A DNA stretch of 64,000 nucleotides from Candidatus Latescibacterota bacterium (GCA_022820485.1 JAJEFJ010000071.1:1-64000); one strand, 5' to 3'. Shown: positions 1 to 9,277, numbered from the stretch's first letter. Notes: generated by a model from the sequence alone, not told the origin. Translations and numbers: made by a program.

Positions 1-141
1 GAGGAGGATGCGGGTGGTGGTTTGAATGCGGGGTTGGGGTATCAGTGGAACCAGTTGGTGTTCGACTATGCGTATGACATTGGTTTGGATTTGACTGAGA
101 CCAATGGCGCTCATCGGTTCTCATTCGCATACGAATTCTAA
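1..141 (+). CDS. C-terminal end of an outer-membrane beta-barrel protein (partial)
   Basis: Only the last 46 residues are present; the 5' part lies outside the window. The reading frame is open from the first base to a TAA. The peptide alternates hydrophobic and polar residues (GLGYQWNQLVFDYAYDIGL) and ends HRFSFAYEF with a terminal Phe. That is the usual C-terminal beta-signal recognised by the BAM insertion machinery, and the pattern resembles PorV/UPF0164-type barrels. The exact family cannot be assigned from so little sequence. An intrinsic terminator follows directly. Confidence 0.6.
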   Translation, partial: EEDAGGGLNAGLGYQWNQLVFDYAYDIGLDLTETNGAHRFSFAYEF

Positions 142-162
142 AAAAATAAAGACCCTGATGAG

Positions 163-194
163 AAAAAGCCGTCCCGTTTCGGGGCGGCCTTTTT
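163..194. terminator. Bidirectional intrinsic terminator between barrel gene and pyrH
   Basis: A 9-bp stem (GCCGTCCCG paired with CGGGGCGGC, one G-U) closes a TTT loop. It is preceded by five A and followed by five T, so it can end transcription in both directions. It separates the plus-strand barrel gene from pyrH, whose stop codon lies a few bases away on the minus strand. Confidence 0.85.
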
Positions 195-196
195 GT

Positions 197-931
197 TTAT
201 TCTATGATGTCTTCGTCCACATCCGTCACCAAGGTGCCTAGGTCTTGGCCTCGGCAGATGCGCTCTATAGTTCCCTTGTCAGAGAAGTCGAAAAAGTGCA
301 TGGGCATTTGGTGATCGCGCGCCAACAGGACGGAGGATTGATCGACGATGGTGAGGTCTTCTTGGATGATGGTGTTGTAGTGCATCCGCTGGTAGCGCCT
401 CGCTTGGGAATCGGTGCGGGGGTCGGAAGTATAGATGCCGCTGACTTGATTCTTGGCAAAAAGCAGGGCTTGGGATCGCGTCTCAATCGCACGGTGGGCC
501 GCGGTGTAATCCGTAGTGACATACGGATTGCCAATGCCGGCGGCAAAGATGACGATGTAGTGCTTTTCTAGATGGTGAATCGCGCGTAGCCGAATAAAAG
601 GCTCGGCTACCGTGTTGATGGGAATGGCGCTCATCACCCGGACTTCGGCGTCGGATTTAGAGGTGAGGACCCCGCGCAGCATCAAGCTGTTGATCACCGT
701 CCCCATCATGCCGATGTTGTCGGCTTCAGCTCGCTCAATACCCCACTGACTGGCGAGTGTGCCGCGGAATATGTTGCCGCCACCAATGACGATGGATATT
801 TCGACCCCACAGGCATGCAAGTTGAGGACTTCGTCGGCAATGTGCTCTAGACATTCGGGGTCGAAGCCCACGTCGTGCGTACCAGAGACGGCTTCTCCGC
901 TCAGCTTGAGCAGGACGCGCTTGTATCGCAT
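197..931 (-). CDS. pyrH: UMP kinase
   Basis: Phosphorylates UMP to UDP with ATP in the cytoplasm, the first committed kinase step of pyrimidine nucleotide supply. At 244 aa it matches the hexameric bacterial UMP kinase family (amino-acid kinase fold), which is unrelated to eukaryotic UMP/CMP kinase. Visible motifs are the N-terminal KLSGE (residues 9-13), the glycine loop GGGNIFRG at about 50-57, ADNIGMMGT at about 70-78, and GNPYVTTDYTAAHRA at about 134-148, equivalent to the usual GNPFFTTDTAAxLRA. It lies 5 bases downstream of purB on the same strand, suggesting one transcript, and ends at the shared terminator. In many genomes pyrH follows tsf; the purB linkage is less common. Confidence 0.96.
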   Translation of the reverse strand: MRYKRVLLKLSGEAVSGTHDVGFDPECLEHIADEVLNLHACGVEISIVIGGGNIFRGTLASQWGIERAEADNIGMMGTVINSLMLRGVLTSKSDAEVRVMSAIPINTVAEPFIRLRAIHHLEKHYIVIFAAGIGNPYVTTDYTAAHRAIETRSQALLFAKNQVSGIYTSDPRTDSQARRYQRMHYNTIIQEDLTIVDQSSVLLARDHQMPMHFFDFSDKGTIERICRGQDLGTLVTDVDEDIIE

Positions 932-936
932 GGAGG

Positions 937-2364
937 TCAGAGCAGCCGCCCCTTTTCAATGGCGTGTGCCTCTGGATGAGCCTCGGCCAATTCCTCTACC
1001 CGGCCGACGAAAAGTTCGACTTGTTGGGTGGCTGCGCCTGTGAGGGCGCGACTGCGGGAGATCGTGGCGGCGATCTCTTCTTCGCTGAGCGGAAAGCGAG
1101 AATCTGCGCCCAAGCGATGCGCCAATTCACTGGTGCTTTGGCCTTGTTCACGCATGTCGATAGCCGCAGACAGGGCGTGCTCTCTGAGAGCAGCGTGAGC
1201 TTGTTCGCGGCCAGCACCGCGTTGGACGGCCTCCATCAGCAGCGTCGTGGTGGCGAGGAAGGGCAGGTAGCGGTCGAGATCGCGGGCAATTACTGCTTCA
1301 TAGACGCCCATATCGTCGAGGATGTGGAGCGTGGTTTCGAGCATACCATCAAAGGCGAAGAATCCATCGGGAAGGGCTACGCGGCGCACGACCGAGCAGG
1401 AGACGTCCCCTTCAAACCACTGATCGCCGGCTAGTGCGCCCAGCATGTGGACATAGCCGCCGAGGACGACCTGTAGCCCATTGACGCGCTCGCTGCTGCG
1501 GGAGTTCATTTTGTGCGGCATGGCTGAAGAGCCGACTTGTCCGGCGGCAAAGCCCTCGGTCAGCATGTCGTGGCCGGCCATCAGGCGAATCACCCGGGCC
1601 AGATTGGCAATTCCTGCCCCAAGTTGGTAGAGGCAGCTTAACACCTCAAAGTCGAGGCTGCGGGGATAAATCTGGCCGACGGCCCCTAGCTCCCGTTGGA
1701 AGCCGAGGTGATGTCGCACGCGGCCTTGGAGCTGATCGAGCTTGTCGGCGTCGGCGTCGAGCAGGGTTAGTTGGTCGATGGCTGTGCCGACTGCGCCTTT
1801 TAACCCCCGCAGGGGATAGCGCTGGACTAGCTCGTCGAGGCGATCAAAGGCGACCAGCATTTCCTCGCCGAACATGGCGAGGCGCTTGCCAAGCGTAGTG
1901 GGTTGTGCGGCTGCATAGTGGGTCCTGCCAGCGACCGCGAGTTCCTTCCATTGCAGCGCTCGTTGGCCTAAGCGCAAAAGAAGGGCTACGTACTTGACCT
2001 GCATTTGCTGCAAGGAGCGGAGGATCTGGTACTGCTCGACATTGTCGGTCAGATCGCGGCTGGTCATCCCCTTGTGAATGTGCTCGCAGCCGGCCAGACT
2101 ACAGAATTCTTCGATGCGCGCCTTGACATCGTGCCGCAAAACGGCTTCGCGGCGTGCGATGGATTCGAGATCAACTTGATCCTTGACGCGCTCGTAGGCC
2201 TTTATGGCTGCGGCGGGTACATCCAACTTTAGGTCGCGCTGTGCTTTGAGGATGGCAATCCACAACTCGCGCTCGAGGACGATGCGACCGCGTTCAGACC
2301 ACAGATCTTGGATCGCCTGATTGGCGTAGCGCTGGGCGAGGACATTGGCGATGGCTGTAGACAT
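937..2364 (-). CDS. purB: Adenylosuccinate lyase
   Basis: Fumarase/aspartase-superfamily enzyme that removes fumarate from SAICAR and from adenylosuccinate in purine synthesis. The signature loop GSSAMPHKMN carrying the catalytic Ser is clear, as is the upstream GRTHYAAAQPTT histidine segment. Downstream text (AGDQWFEGDVSCSVVRRVALPD) matches the long purB class seen in actinobacteria rather than the short E. coli or B. subtilis forms. I start it at MSTAIANV, giving 475 aa; an in-frame ATG seven codons upstream is possible. The gene is followed closely by pyrH, so purine and pyrimidine nucleotide genes are probably cotranscribed here. Confidence 0.94.
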   Translation of the reverse strand: MSTAIANVLAQRYANQAIQDLWSERGRIVLERELWIAILKAQRDLKLDVPAAAIKAYERVKDQVDLESIARREAVLRHDVKARIEEFCSLAGCEHIHKGMTSRDLTDNVEQYQILRSLQQMQVKYVALLLRLGQRALQWKELAVAGRTHYAAAQPTTLGKRLAMFGEEMLVAFDRLDELVQRYPLRGLKGAVGTAIDQLTLLDADADKLDQLQGRVRHHLGFQRELGAVGQIYPRSLDFEVLSCLYQLGAGIANLARVIRLMAGHDMLTEGFAAGQVGSSAMPHKMNSRSSERVNGLQVVLGGYVHMLGALAGDQWFEGDVSCSVVRRVALPDGFFAFDGMLETTLHILDDMGVYEAVIARDLDRYLPFLATTTLLMEAVQRGAGREQAHAALREHALSAAIDMREQGQSTSELAHRLGADSRFPLSEEEIAATISRSRALTGAATQQVELFVGRVEELAEAHPEAHAIEKGRLL

Positions 2365-2410
2365 GACTTGATTTATCATAAGCATTGGGCATCATCAACG
2401 CCAATGCGCG

Positions 2411-3853
2411 TCAAATCAGCCCTAGCCATCGCCAATAGAGCAAGTTGAGCGGACAGAGCAGGACCAAGGATGCTGTGGAAATAAGGCCCTGGGCGAGGAC
2501 GAGCTGCTGCATGGAGAGTTGCCGAAAACCATAGGCCACCATGAAAGGTGCCGACTGGTAGGGCAAGAAGGCTAGGGTCGTTGCCATCGCCACGCTGAAT
2601 GCTGCCGGTAGCGGCGCGACACCGTGCTGGGCACCTAGCTCCATCAGAGGAATGGTCGCCACACCGGCTACCGCGGCGATATCCATCAGGAAATCGAGCG
2701 GCAGAGCGACTAAGCAAAGCGACAGGTGCTTGCCCAGCCAGCCGTATTCCTCCAACGCCAGATACTCACTGCAAGCCGCGATGAACAGATGATTAAATCC
2801 GGCCGCGTCCAAGGCGTGGCCCAGCGTAAGCAAAGCGACAATGTAAACTAGAAGCGCGAAACGCACCTTGACCAAGTCGCCAAAACGGAGCAGTCCCCAG
2901 CGCGGCCAGAGGAACAACACCACTAGTCCCAAGCCAATATAGACGGGTTGGATGTGGTGCAAGAGGTCCGTGGCCCACAAGCCCACGCCCGCAAGCAGAA
3001 TGTACAGGGCGCGTCGCTGGACGCGGGTCAGCGATGCACTGTTCGGGGAAGGGAGTTGCTGGATGACATGGCCATCGAGGTGGCGGCCAAAAAGCAGCCA
3101 GATCACGCCGAGCGATACTAACGTGCGCAGAAAGCCGATGACCGGAAACATCCAATACAGCCAAGTGGCCCAAAATATGGGTGCGCCTTGGGTTTTTTCG
3201 TATTGGCCGGCCAAGACCAAGTTGGGCACGGAGCCGGTCAGAAGCCCACAACCTCCGAAATACGTGCTGCAAAGCAGGGAGAGTAGCACCGCGGCCTTGA
3301 GATGCGGCGATGGGCGGACGGGCAGACGCTCGACAAGGGCGATGCCAATCGGCATCAGGAACAGGACGCGGATTACTCCAGACGGGATCAGGAAAGCCGT
3401 CACTAGCCCGATCAGGTGCAATTGGCAGAGCAGGAGGAAGGGGCGTTGCGACAGACGGGCCTGAAGCCAAGACGCCAGTGCGTCTCCGAGCCCCGTTTTG
3501 GCCACCCCCAAGCTCAGCGCCATGCCGGCGAGGACGAGCCAGACGGTCTTGGAGGAGAAAGGGGCTAAGCTCTGCTCGAAACTCAGCAAGCCAACGGCCG
3601 GGATCAGAGCGAGCACCGCCACCGAACTCAGCGCGATGGGTATGGGTTCAGTAGTCCAAAAGAACAGGGCAAAGAGGGCGATGCCGAGGGCGTTTTGCAC
3701 GGGGATAGGCAGCGCGGTCAACGGGGCCGCAAAGCCCAAAAGGAGGGCCGCGGTACCCAATAGCAAGCCCACCCATTGTTTGGGCGCTAGCTTGGATATG
3801 GTCAGAGAAAGTCGGTGGATCAAGGGACCTTGGGGGCTTGGGGTGGACCACAA
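2411..3853 (-). CDS. DASS-family (SLC13/CitT-type) anion:sodium symporter or exchanger
   Basis: A 480-aa polytopic membrane protein with about 11-12 hydrophobic segments. The conserved half-helix motif of divalent anion:Na+ symporters is visible as GGCGLLTGSVPNLVLAGQ near residue 210, and the second repeat contains LMDIAAVAGVATIPLMELG. Family members carry dicarboxylates, tricarboxylates, 2-oxoglutarate or sulfate across the inner membrane; the substrate cannot be read from the sequence. It is transcribed divergently from mcrB and sits 47 bases upstream of purB on the same strand, so it may head that transcript. Confidence 0.85.
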   Translation of the reverse strand: MWSTPSPQGPLIHRLSLTISKLAPKQWVGLLLGTAALLLGFAAPLTALPIPVQNALGIALFALFFWTTEPIPIALSSVAVLALIPAVGLLSFEQSLAPFSSKTVWLVLAGMALSLGVAKTGLGDALASWLQARLSQRPFLLLCQLHLIGLVTAFLIPSGVIRVLFLMPIGIALVERLPVRPSPHLKAAVLLSLLCSTYFGGCGLLTGSVPNLVLAGQYEKTQGAPIFWATWLYWMFPVIGFLRTLVSLGVIWLLFGRHLDGHVIQQLPSPNSASLTRVQRRALYILLAGVGLWATDLLHHIQPVYIGLGLVVLFLWPRWGLLRFGDLVKVRFALLVYIVALLTLGHALDAAGFNHLFIAACSEYLALEEYGWLGKHLSLCLVALPLDFLMDIAAVAGVATIPLMELGAQHGVAPLPAAFSVAMATTLAFLPYQSAPFMVAYGFRQLSMQQLVLAQGLISTASLVLLCPLNLLYWRWLGLI

Positions 3854-3920
3854 AATAAAAAAGGCCTGAATTTTGAAAAGAGCGGTCTAAGCCTATTATT
3901 GTGCATAGAGGATACATACA

Positions 3921-5354
3921 ATGGCTCAATTGAAATCTATCCGCCTACGCTTAGACAAGCCTTTGACCGGGCCGTACGACCGGCTTTTGCGCCGCCCTGG
4001 TCCCGAAGTCGCCGCCTTGGCAGCGGGTGAAACGATGGTGGTCATCCGCGGTACGCGGCTGTTGAAAGCCATGCCCTTATGGGAAAGCGAGGCCGCGTGT
4101 TATTACGCCACAGGCAAGGCAGACACTGGGTGGTCGCCGGAAGATTTTAGGGACGCAGAGCAAGCCGAGCGCTGGGCAGAGCATGGACTGGTGAATTTGC
4201 TGGCTGTGCCCGTAGGTTACTTCAAGCTACCCAATGCCGCCTGGGTCAGCACACTGGCGGCCGAACTGACGCCGTGGACGGCTCAAGCCGTCGAAACATG
4301 GCGGGCGGGGATTGAGCGGGACATTTGGCTGACGGTGTTGAGGGTGTATCGCTGTGCGCCCATCCAACCGAAATTCTTGCGTCAAACGGGCCTGCACTTG
4401 CACGTCCAGCCCTTTGAAGTCGAGCAATTACAGCCGGTCGTTTTAGAAAGCGAGCTCGAGCGGCGCATGGAACAAATACAAGAGGCCGTAGAACGGCATG
4501 CTCGCGGTGACGGCACCCGTGCGGACGCAAGCTACGATATCCAAGCCTTTACCGAGGAGACTGGCTATCGTGCCGATCAGCTAAAGGGCTGGATTGACCA
4601 ATTGCAACGCAAGCAGCAGCTCATCCTATACGGTCCACCCGGCACCGGCAAGACGTACTTGGCCGAGCGCTTGGCGCGCTATTTGGTGGATGGCGGCGGT
4701 TTTAGCGAACTCGTGCAGTTCCACGCCTCGTACGCGTATGAGGATTTCGTCCAAGGAATCCGGCCACGGGTGGTAGAGGGCGCACTGCACTACGAATTGG
4801 CCGCCGGGCACTTTCTGCGGTTTTGCAATAAAGCGCGCCGAGCTGGAGAAAAGCCCTGTGTGCTAATCATCGATGAAATAAACCGCGCAAACCTCGCGCG
4901 CGTTTTCGGCGAGCTAATGTACCTGCTGGAATACCGCCACCGCCCGATCACCTTGGCTGGTGGTGGCCCCGAGTTTTCGATCCCCGCCAACGTCTATCTC
5001 ATCGGCACGATGAACACGGCCGACCGGTCAATCGCCTTGGTTGACCAAGCCATGCGGCGGCGATTCAGCTTTGCCCGCCTGCGCCCCAACTACCAGCTTT
5101 TGGCAAATTATCTCGCTAACAGGGGGATACCCCCGGATAAATTGGTCGCGCTACTAAAAGAAGTGAATCAATCCATCGGGGATGAGGACTGCGAACTGGG
5201 CATTTCTTTCTTCATGGTCGCCGATATATCAACGACGCTGGCGCATATTTGGCAAGGAGAGGTCGAGCCATATCTGGAGGAAGTGTTTTTCGATCGCCCG
5301 GACCAGATGGCGCGCTTTCGCTGGGCCAAGGTCTCCGGGCGTTTGCAGGATTGA
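3921..5354 (+). CDS. mcrB: McrB-like AAA+ NTPase of an McrBC restriction system
   Basis: Motor/recognition subunit of a type IV (modification-dependent) restriction system. The C-terminal AAA+ module shows Walker A GPPGTGKT (238-245), the family segment YAYEDFVQGIRP (271-282), Walker B VLIIDEINR (314-322) and the McrB hallmark MNTADRS (364-370) before an arginine-rich sensor region. McrB proteins hydrolyse GTP to move DNA towards McrC. Residues 1-200 are not a domain I recognise; in this family that segment reads the modified base or site, so target specificity is unknown. A GAGGAT ribosome site lies 8 bases before the ATG. It is directly followed by mcrC. The AT-rich gap upstream contains a possible TTGAAA/TATTAT pair with a short 15-base spacer. 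Confidence 0.88.
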   Translation: MAQLKSIRLRLDKPLTGPYDRLLRRPGPEVAALAAGETMVVIRGTRLLKAMPLWESEAACYYATGKADTGWSPEDFRDAEQAERWAEHGLVNLLAVPVGYFKLPNAAWVSTLAAELTPWTAQAVETWRAGIERDIWLTVLRVYRCAPIQPKFLRQTGLHLHVQPFEVEQLQPVVLESELERRMEQIQEAVERHARGDGTRADASYDIQAFTEETGYRADQLKGWIDQLQRKQQLILYGPPGTGKTYLAERLARYLVDGGGFSELVQFHASYAYEDFVQGIRPRVVEGALHYELAAGHFLRFCNKARRAGEKPCVLIIDEINRANLARVFGELMYLLEYRHRPITLAGGGPEFSIPANVYLIGTMNTADRSIALVDQAMRRRFSFARLRPNYQLLANYLANRGIPPDKLVALLKEVNQSIGDEDCELGISFFMVADISTTLAHIWQGEVEPYLEEVFFDRPDQMARFRWAKVSGRLQD

Positions 5355-5356
5355 GC

Positions 5357-6517
5357 GTGCGACGTTACGAGCTGATCGAAGAGGAAGTGGCCGCGATTCC
5401 GGCTGCCGAGCTTGCGGTCGAACAGGCCCTACGCCTGCACGCCCAATATCCAAAAGAACTGGAGTTCGGCTTCCCTAGCCCGCTCAATGGCCAGTGTTAT
5501 CAGCTCAGGTCGCGGGGTTATGTCGGCGTGGTGCCATTAGGCGCGGATGCCGCCTTGGAAATCAATCCCAAAATACGCTGCTCGCTGCTCATGCCCATGC
5601 TGGAGTACGCCTATCAGCTACCCAAGATCAGTGAATACAAAGCCCCGGCCACGATGGGGGATATCTACGAGCTTTGGGCCGAGGTGCTCGCGCGCAAGGT
5701 CTTACAACGGGTGCGGCGCGGGCTGTATTGGGATTACCAAACCCGCGAAGGTCCCAGTCGATGGGTGCGGGGGCGCATGTACCCCGAGCGCAGCGGTCTG
5801 GGCGTCCATCCCTACTGTCGGTTTGCAGAGCACACGCCCGATATCATCGACAATCGCATCTTGGCCAACGCGCTGTACGGCTTGAGGCGCTTTGCCTTTC
5901 GCCGCGAGAGCATTCGGCAGATGGTCGGTAGAGCTTGGTGGGCGCTGAGCGAGCTAAATTACCGCCACATTCGTCCCGCAGATTGCCTCGGCGTCGCGTA
6001 TCACCGGCTAAACGAGGACTACCGACCCATGCACGCACTGTGTTATCCCTTGCTCCAACAGCGCAGTCCGGCTTGGGGGATAGGGGCCGAGGAAGGACCG
6101 GCGTACCTGCTGCACATGCCGACTTTATTCGAGCGGTTTTGCACAGCGTTTATCGACCACAAGCTCAACCACGAGGTCGAACTAAAAGCCCAGTATCACA
6201 CGCGACTGAAGGGAACGGAGCGGCTTTCCTTCCGCTTGGATATGGCTCTGTTTTCAGCGGCAACCGGGCAGCCACTGGCGGTAATAGATGCAAAATACAA
6301 GGCAGATGGCCCCGTAGAAAGCGATGTGCAGCAGGTGGTCGCCTATGCGGTACAAATCGGCACGAGCCGAGCCTTTTTGCTCTATCCGAGCAGCGATGTG
6401 GACGAGCAGTTCGAGGTTGGTCCGGTGGCCGTGCAAGTGCTTGGATACGATTTCGAAGCTGAAGATATAGAGAAAGCGGGCCAGCACGTGATCAGCGAAA
6501 TAGAAAATTTCATATAA
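5357..6517 (+). CDS. mcrC: McrC-like PD-(D/E)XK endonuclease subunit
   Basis: Nuclease partner of the preceding McrB-like NTPase. The C-terminal part has the PD-(D/E)XK core: an acidic residue in FRLDMAL near residue 295, then VIDAKYK with D311 and K313, followed by the QVVAYA helix typical of McrC and DUF2357-like nucleases. I place the start at GTG two bases after the mcrB stop (386 aa); a TTG two codons earlier would overlap it. The frame is open further upstream inside mcrB, but that extension does not look like protein. Translation is probably coupled to mcrB. It ends in an AT-rich convergent gap facing the TRAP operon. Confidence 0.88.
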   Translation: MRRYELIEEEVAAIPAAELAVEQALRLHAQYPKELEFGFPSPLNGQCYQLRSRGYVGVVPLGADAALEINPKIRCSLLMPMLEYAYQLPKISEYKAPATMGDIYELWAEVLARKVLQRVRRGLYWDYQTREGPSRWVRGRMYPERSGLGVHPYCRFAEHTPDIIDNRILANALYGLRRFAFRRESIRQMVGRAWWALSELNYRHIRPADCLGVAYHRLNEDYRPMHALCYPLLQQRSPAWGIGAEEGPAYLLHMPTLFERFCTAFIDHKLNHEVELKAQYHTRLKGTERLSFRLDMALFSAATGQPLAVIDAKYKADGPVESDVQQVVAYAVQIGTSRAFLLYPSSDVDEQFEVGPVAVQVLGYDFEAEDIEKAGQHVISEIENFI

Positions 6518-6532
6518 AAATTAATATGTAAA
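6513..6532 (+). repeat. Copy 1 of a recurrent 20-base AT-rich intergenic motif
   Basis: Matches the consensus TATAAAATTTAATATGTAAA at 19 of 20 positions. It overlaps the mcrC stop codon and fills the convergent gap before dctM. Related copies lie near 23.5, 29.0 and 32.5 kb. Confidence 0.55.
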
Positions 6533-6549
6533 TAAAATAAGAAAAAAAT

Positions 6550-7803
6550 TTAAGACTCAACGAGAAACAAACTCAAATCAGCCCAGTAGGTAATCACGAC
6601 CAAACAAGCCAACAAAATCAACAGAAAAGGCAAGGAAACGCGGTAGAGCCGGTGTACGGGCTGTTCAAAGCGAATACTGGCAATAAAGAGGTTGAGTCCA
6701 ACTGGCGGTGTCGAGTAGCCGATTTCCAGATTGGTCAAAAAAATGATCCCGAGGTGAATGGGATGCACGTCGTATGCTTCGGCGATGGGCAGGATCAAGG
6801 GCACCACGATGAGGAGGGCGGAGAACATGTCGATCATACAACCAACCGCCAGCAGAAACACATTGAGGAGAATCAAAAACAGCAGGCGGCTGCTGATATG
6901 GGTCTCTATGTAGGCGAGCAAGCGCGTTGGAATTTCTGCATCAATGAGGTAATTGGTATAGGCCATGGCCGCGGCCAAGACGACAAAAATGCCGCCGACG
7001 AGTACCATGCTGTCGCAGATGATCTTCGGCAGTTGCCCAATGGATATCTCGCGGCGGATTAGTACCACCACCACTAGAGCGTACAGGGCGCTCAAGGCCG
7101 CGGCTTCGCTGACGGCGATAAAGCCCCCGTAGATCCCTCCGAAAATCACCACCGGCAACAGAAGCTCCCAACCACAAGCGACAAAGGCCTGCGGCAATTC
7201 GCGCCATCCGGTAGGACACTCGGGTGCGGCACAGCGCCGTCCTTGGAATAAGCTGTAGCAAGACAGGGCACCTATCAAGAGCAAGCCAGGGGCGATGCCA
7301 GCGATAAAAAGTTGATCTACCGGCGTCTCGGATACAATGCCGTAGATGATCAGCGGCAGGCTCGGCGGAAAGAGCAATCCCAAGCTGCCCGAGGTGGTAA
7401 TTAGCCCGAGAGAAAACGAATCGGGCAGGCGCTGCTGGCGCAGAGCGGGTAAGAGCAGTCCGCCGAGCGCAACAATCGTCATCCCCGAAGCCCCGGTCAA
7501 AGCCGTGAAGAGGGCGCAGACGATAATGGCCATAATGGCCAACCCCCCCGGCAGCCAGCCGAGCAAAGCTTGAGAGAATCGCACCAGCCGAGACGCTGCG
7601 CCGCTTTCAGCGAGGAGAAAGCCCGTGAGGGCAAAGAGCGGGATGGCCGTTAAGGTCGGCGTTTCGGCTAGCCGGTACATCTCGATGAAGACGACGGTTA
7701 AATCGATCTCGGCGATGGAGAAGTGCAAAAGGGCCATCGCGCTGATGACCACAAAGAGCGGGACGCCGGCTAGGGCGGCTAGGGTGGCTAGGAGGCTGCT
7801 CAC
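6550..7803 (-). CDS. dctM: TRAP transporter large permease (DctM subunit)
   Basis: Large membrane subunit (about 12 helices) of a tripartite ATP-independent periplasmic transporter, which moves organic acids, usually carboxylates or sulfonates, with a Na+ gradient. The protein is hydrophobic throughout, with family segments such as GASGMTIVALGGLLLPAL and LLFPPSLPLIIYGIVSETPVDQLFIAGIAPGLLL (shown here only as landmarks). I choose a GTG start whose last two bases overlap the dctQ stop (GTGA), giving 417 aa, because residues before it read like antisense of dctQ rather than a membrane protein. It is the last gene of the dctP-dctQ-dctM run. Confidence 0.93.
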   Translation of the reverse strand: MSSLLATLAALAGVPLFVVISAMALLHFSIAEIDLTVVFIEMYRLAETPTLTAIPLFALTGFLLAESGAASRLVRFSQALLGWLPGGLAIMAIIVCALFTALTGASGMTIVALGGLLLPALRQQRLPDSFSLGLITTSGSLGLLFPPSLPLIIYGIVSETPVDQLFIAGIAPGLLLIGALSCYSLFQGRRCAAPECPTGWRELPQAFVACGWELLLPVVIFGGIYGGFIAVSEAAALSALYALVVVVLIRREISIGQLPKIICDSMVLVGGIFVVLAAAMAYTNYLIDAEIPTRLLAYIETHISSRLLFLILLNVFLLAVGCMIDMFSALLIVVPLILPIAEAYDVHPIHLGIIFLTNLEIGYSTPPVGLNLFIASIRFEQPVHRLYRVSLPFLLILLACLVVITYWADLSLFLVES

Positions 7804-8276
7804 GGGCGATCTGCCGGAGTGCGAAGGCGGCGCATACCCTGCAAGAGAAAGCGCAGCGCCATCAGCCCAAAGACGAGGGGAAAGCACAATTGGGCGATCC
7901 AAGCGGGGACTGCAAAGAAAGCCGTCGTGCCGAATGCGCGTTCATCGAGCACAAAGCGCCCAGCGATATAGGCCAGATAGGAGCAAAGCGCGGCGGCAAA
8001 AAAGTCCGCGCCACTCAAAACAATAGCTCGCGCCCGGGCGGGTAGCAGGCGCAACGCAGCGTCAATGCGGATGTGTTTGTCGAGCCGGGTGGCCACCAAC
8101 GCGCCGGCTAGCCCAATCCACAACACAAGGTGCCGCACGAGGCTTTCAGTTCCCAAGAAGGTGATGGAGAACAGGTTGCGCATGAGAATCTGCCCGCAGG
8201 TCAGCACTAGCAGGCAGACTACTAAGAGGACGAGGAAGCCGGTTTCAAGGCGGTGGAGGACGTGCTGGCCGCTCAA
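7800..8276 (-). CDS. dctQ: TRAP transporter small permease (DctQ subunit)
   Basis: A 158-aa membrane protein with four predicted helices, the normal size for DctQ, which holds the DctM subunit in the inner membrane. Family-type text is seen in the second and third helices (FLGTESLVRHLVLWIGLAGA, then RLDKHIRIDAAL). Its start overlaps the dctP stop by four bases (ATGA) and its stop overlaps the dctM start, a tight translational chain typical of TRAP operons. Confidence 0.92.
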   Translation of the reverse strand: MSGQHVLHRLETGFLVLLVVCLLVLTCGQILMRNLFSITFLGTESLVRHLVLWIGLAGALVATRLDKHIRIDAALRLLPARARAIVLSGADFFAAALCSYLAYIAGRFVLDERAFGTTAFFAVPAWIAQLCFPLVFGLMALRFLLQGMRRLRTPADRP

Positions 8277-9277
8277 GGGGAAGTCCGGCGGAAGTCCTGG
8301 AGGTGTCGCGCAATTTGCTCGTGGGCCTCGCGGGAAAAGGCTTGGCCCACGAGCTTTGCTTCAGCGCTGGTGACGAGGTCTTTAAAGGTCTCTACATCGT
8401 TTGGGTTGACCTCGACCAGCGACAGGCCGTTGGCATGCAACACGGTCATGGCTTCGTCGTTTTCGCGGCGGTTGCGCTGATTCAGAACGGCCATGTGCTG
8501 CCGAGCTATGCGGTGGATGTGTTCGCGATCGGCGGCGGGAATCTTGGCGAAAGTTCGCTTGTCGATCAAGAGAGCGCCTAGGGTGTAGTTGATGGGAAGT
8601 TGGGTGACGTATTTTGCGCGGGTAAACCATTGGAGGACAATGGTCGCCGCTGGCGAGGCGTACACCACATCGATTAGGTTGGTCTGCAACCCGAGGAGGA
8701 CATCTGGGATATTCAGGGGAACCGAAGTGACGCCGGCCAAGCGGAAAAGCACGGAGGTCAGCGGTTCATCGGGTAGCTGCCATACCTTTTGGGTGCGCAT
8801 GTCCTCGACAGTAGCTACGGGTTGCTGCGAGAGAATGTGGACAAAGCCGATGTCGGCCCAACCGAGAAAGACATAACCTCGTTCTTCGTATCCCTGTCGG
8901 TAAAAGGCATCCATTTTCCCGAGCACGTAATCCACTTCGGCATAGCTGTCGAAGAGAAAGGGCATTTGCAGCGCGAGCACATCAGGCAAGGTCTGGCTGA
9001 CGCCTTGGCCGCCAAAATTACCGCCGTGAAGCTGGCCGATGCGCATCTTGCGCAAGACGACCTTCTCGTCGCCTTGGACGCCGCCGGGATAGATTTTAAA
9101 CCCCACGTTATCCCCTGTCTCCCGCCGCACATCCGCATCAATGGTACGGAGGACATCGGCCCAGCTACTACCCTCCGGGGCGAGGGTGGCAATTTTGAGG
9201 AGGTGATTGGGTTGAGCCGCAACAGAGTTGGCTATGAGTGCGGCAACGACCGCAAAAAGTCCTTTAAAAGAAATCAT
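8273..9277 (-). CDS. dctP: TRAP transporter substrate-binding protein (DctP family)
   Basis: Periplasmic solute receptor that delivers substrate to DctQM. The first 21 residues are a Sec signal peptide ending at about SVAAQ. The mature protein opens with LLKIATLAPEGSSWADVL, characteristic of the DctP subgroup found with TatT proteins. The arginine-containing region before VWQLPDEPLTSVLFRLAG corresponds to the usual ligand-binding section, but the ligand is not predictable. At 334 aa it is full length. Its start lies inside the last codons of tatT (14-base overlap). Confidence 0.92.
   Translation of the reverse strand: MISFKGLFAVVAALIANSVAAQPNHLLKIATLAPEGSSWADVLRTIDADVRRETGDNVGFKIYPGGVQGDEKVVLRKMRIGQLHGGNFGGQGVSQTLPDVLALQMPFLFDSYAEVDYVLGKMDAFYRQGYEERGYVFLGWADIGFVHILSQQPVATVEDMRTQKVWQLPDEPLTSVLFRLAGVTSVPLNIPDVLLGLQTNLIDVVYASPAATIVLQWFTRAKYVTQLPINYTLGALLIDKRTFAKIPAADREHIHRIARQHMAVLNQRNRRENDEAMTVLHANGLSLVEVNPNDVETFKDLVTSAEAKLVGQAFSREAHEQIARHLQDFRRTSP

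Noticed and set aside
7804-7902. ATG start of dctM 33 codons further upstream
   Set aside because: It would overlap dctQ by about 100 bases with non-membrane sequence; GTG with a GTGA overlap fits the operon pattern.
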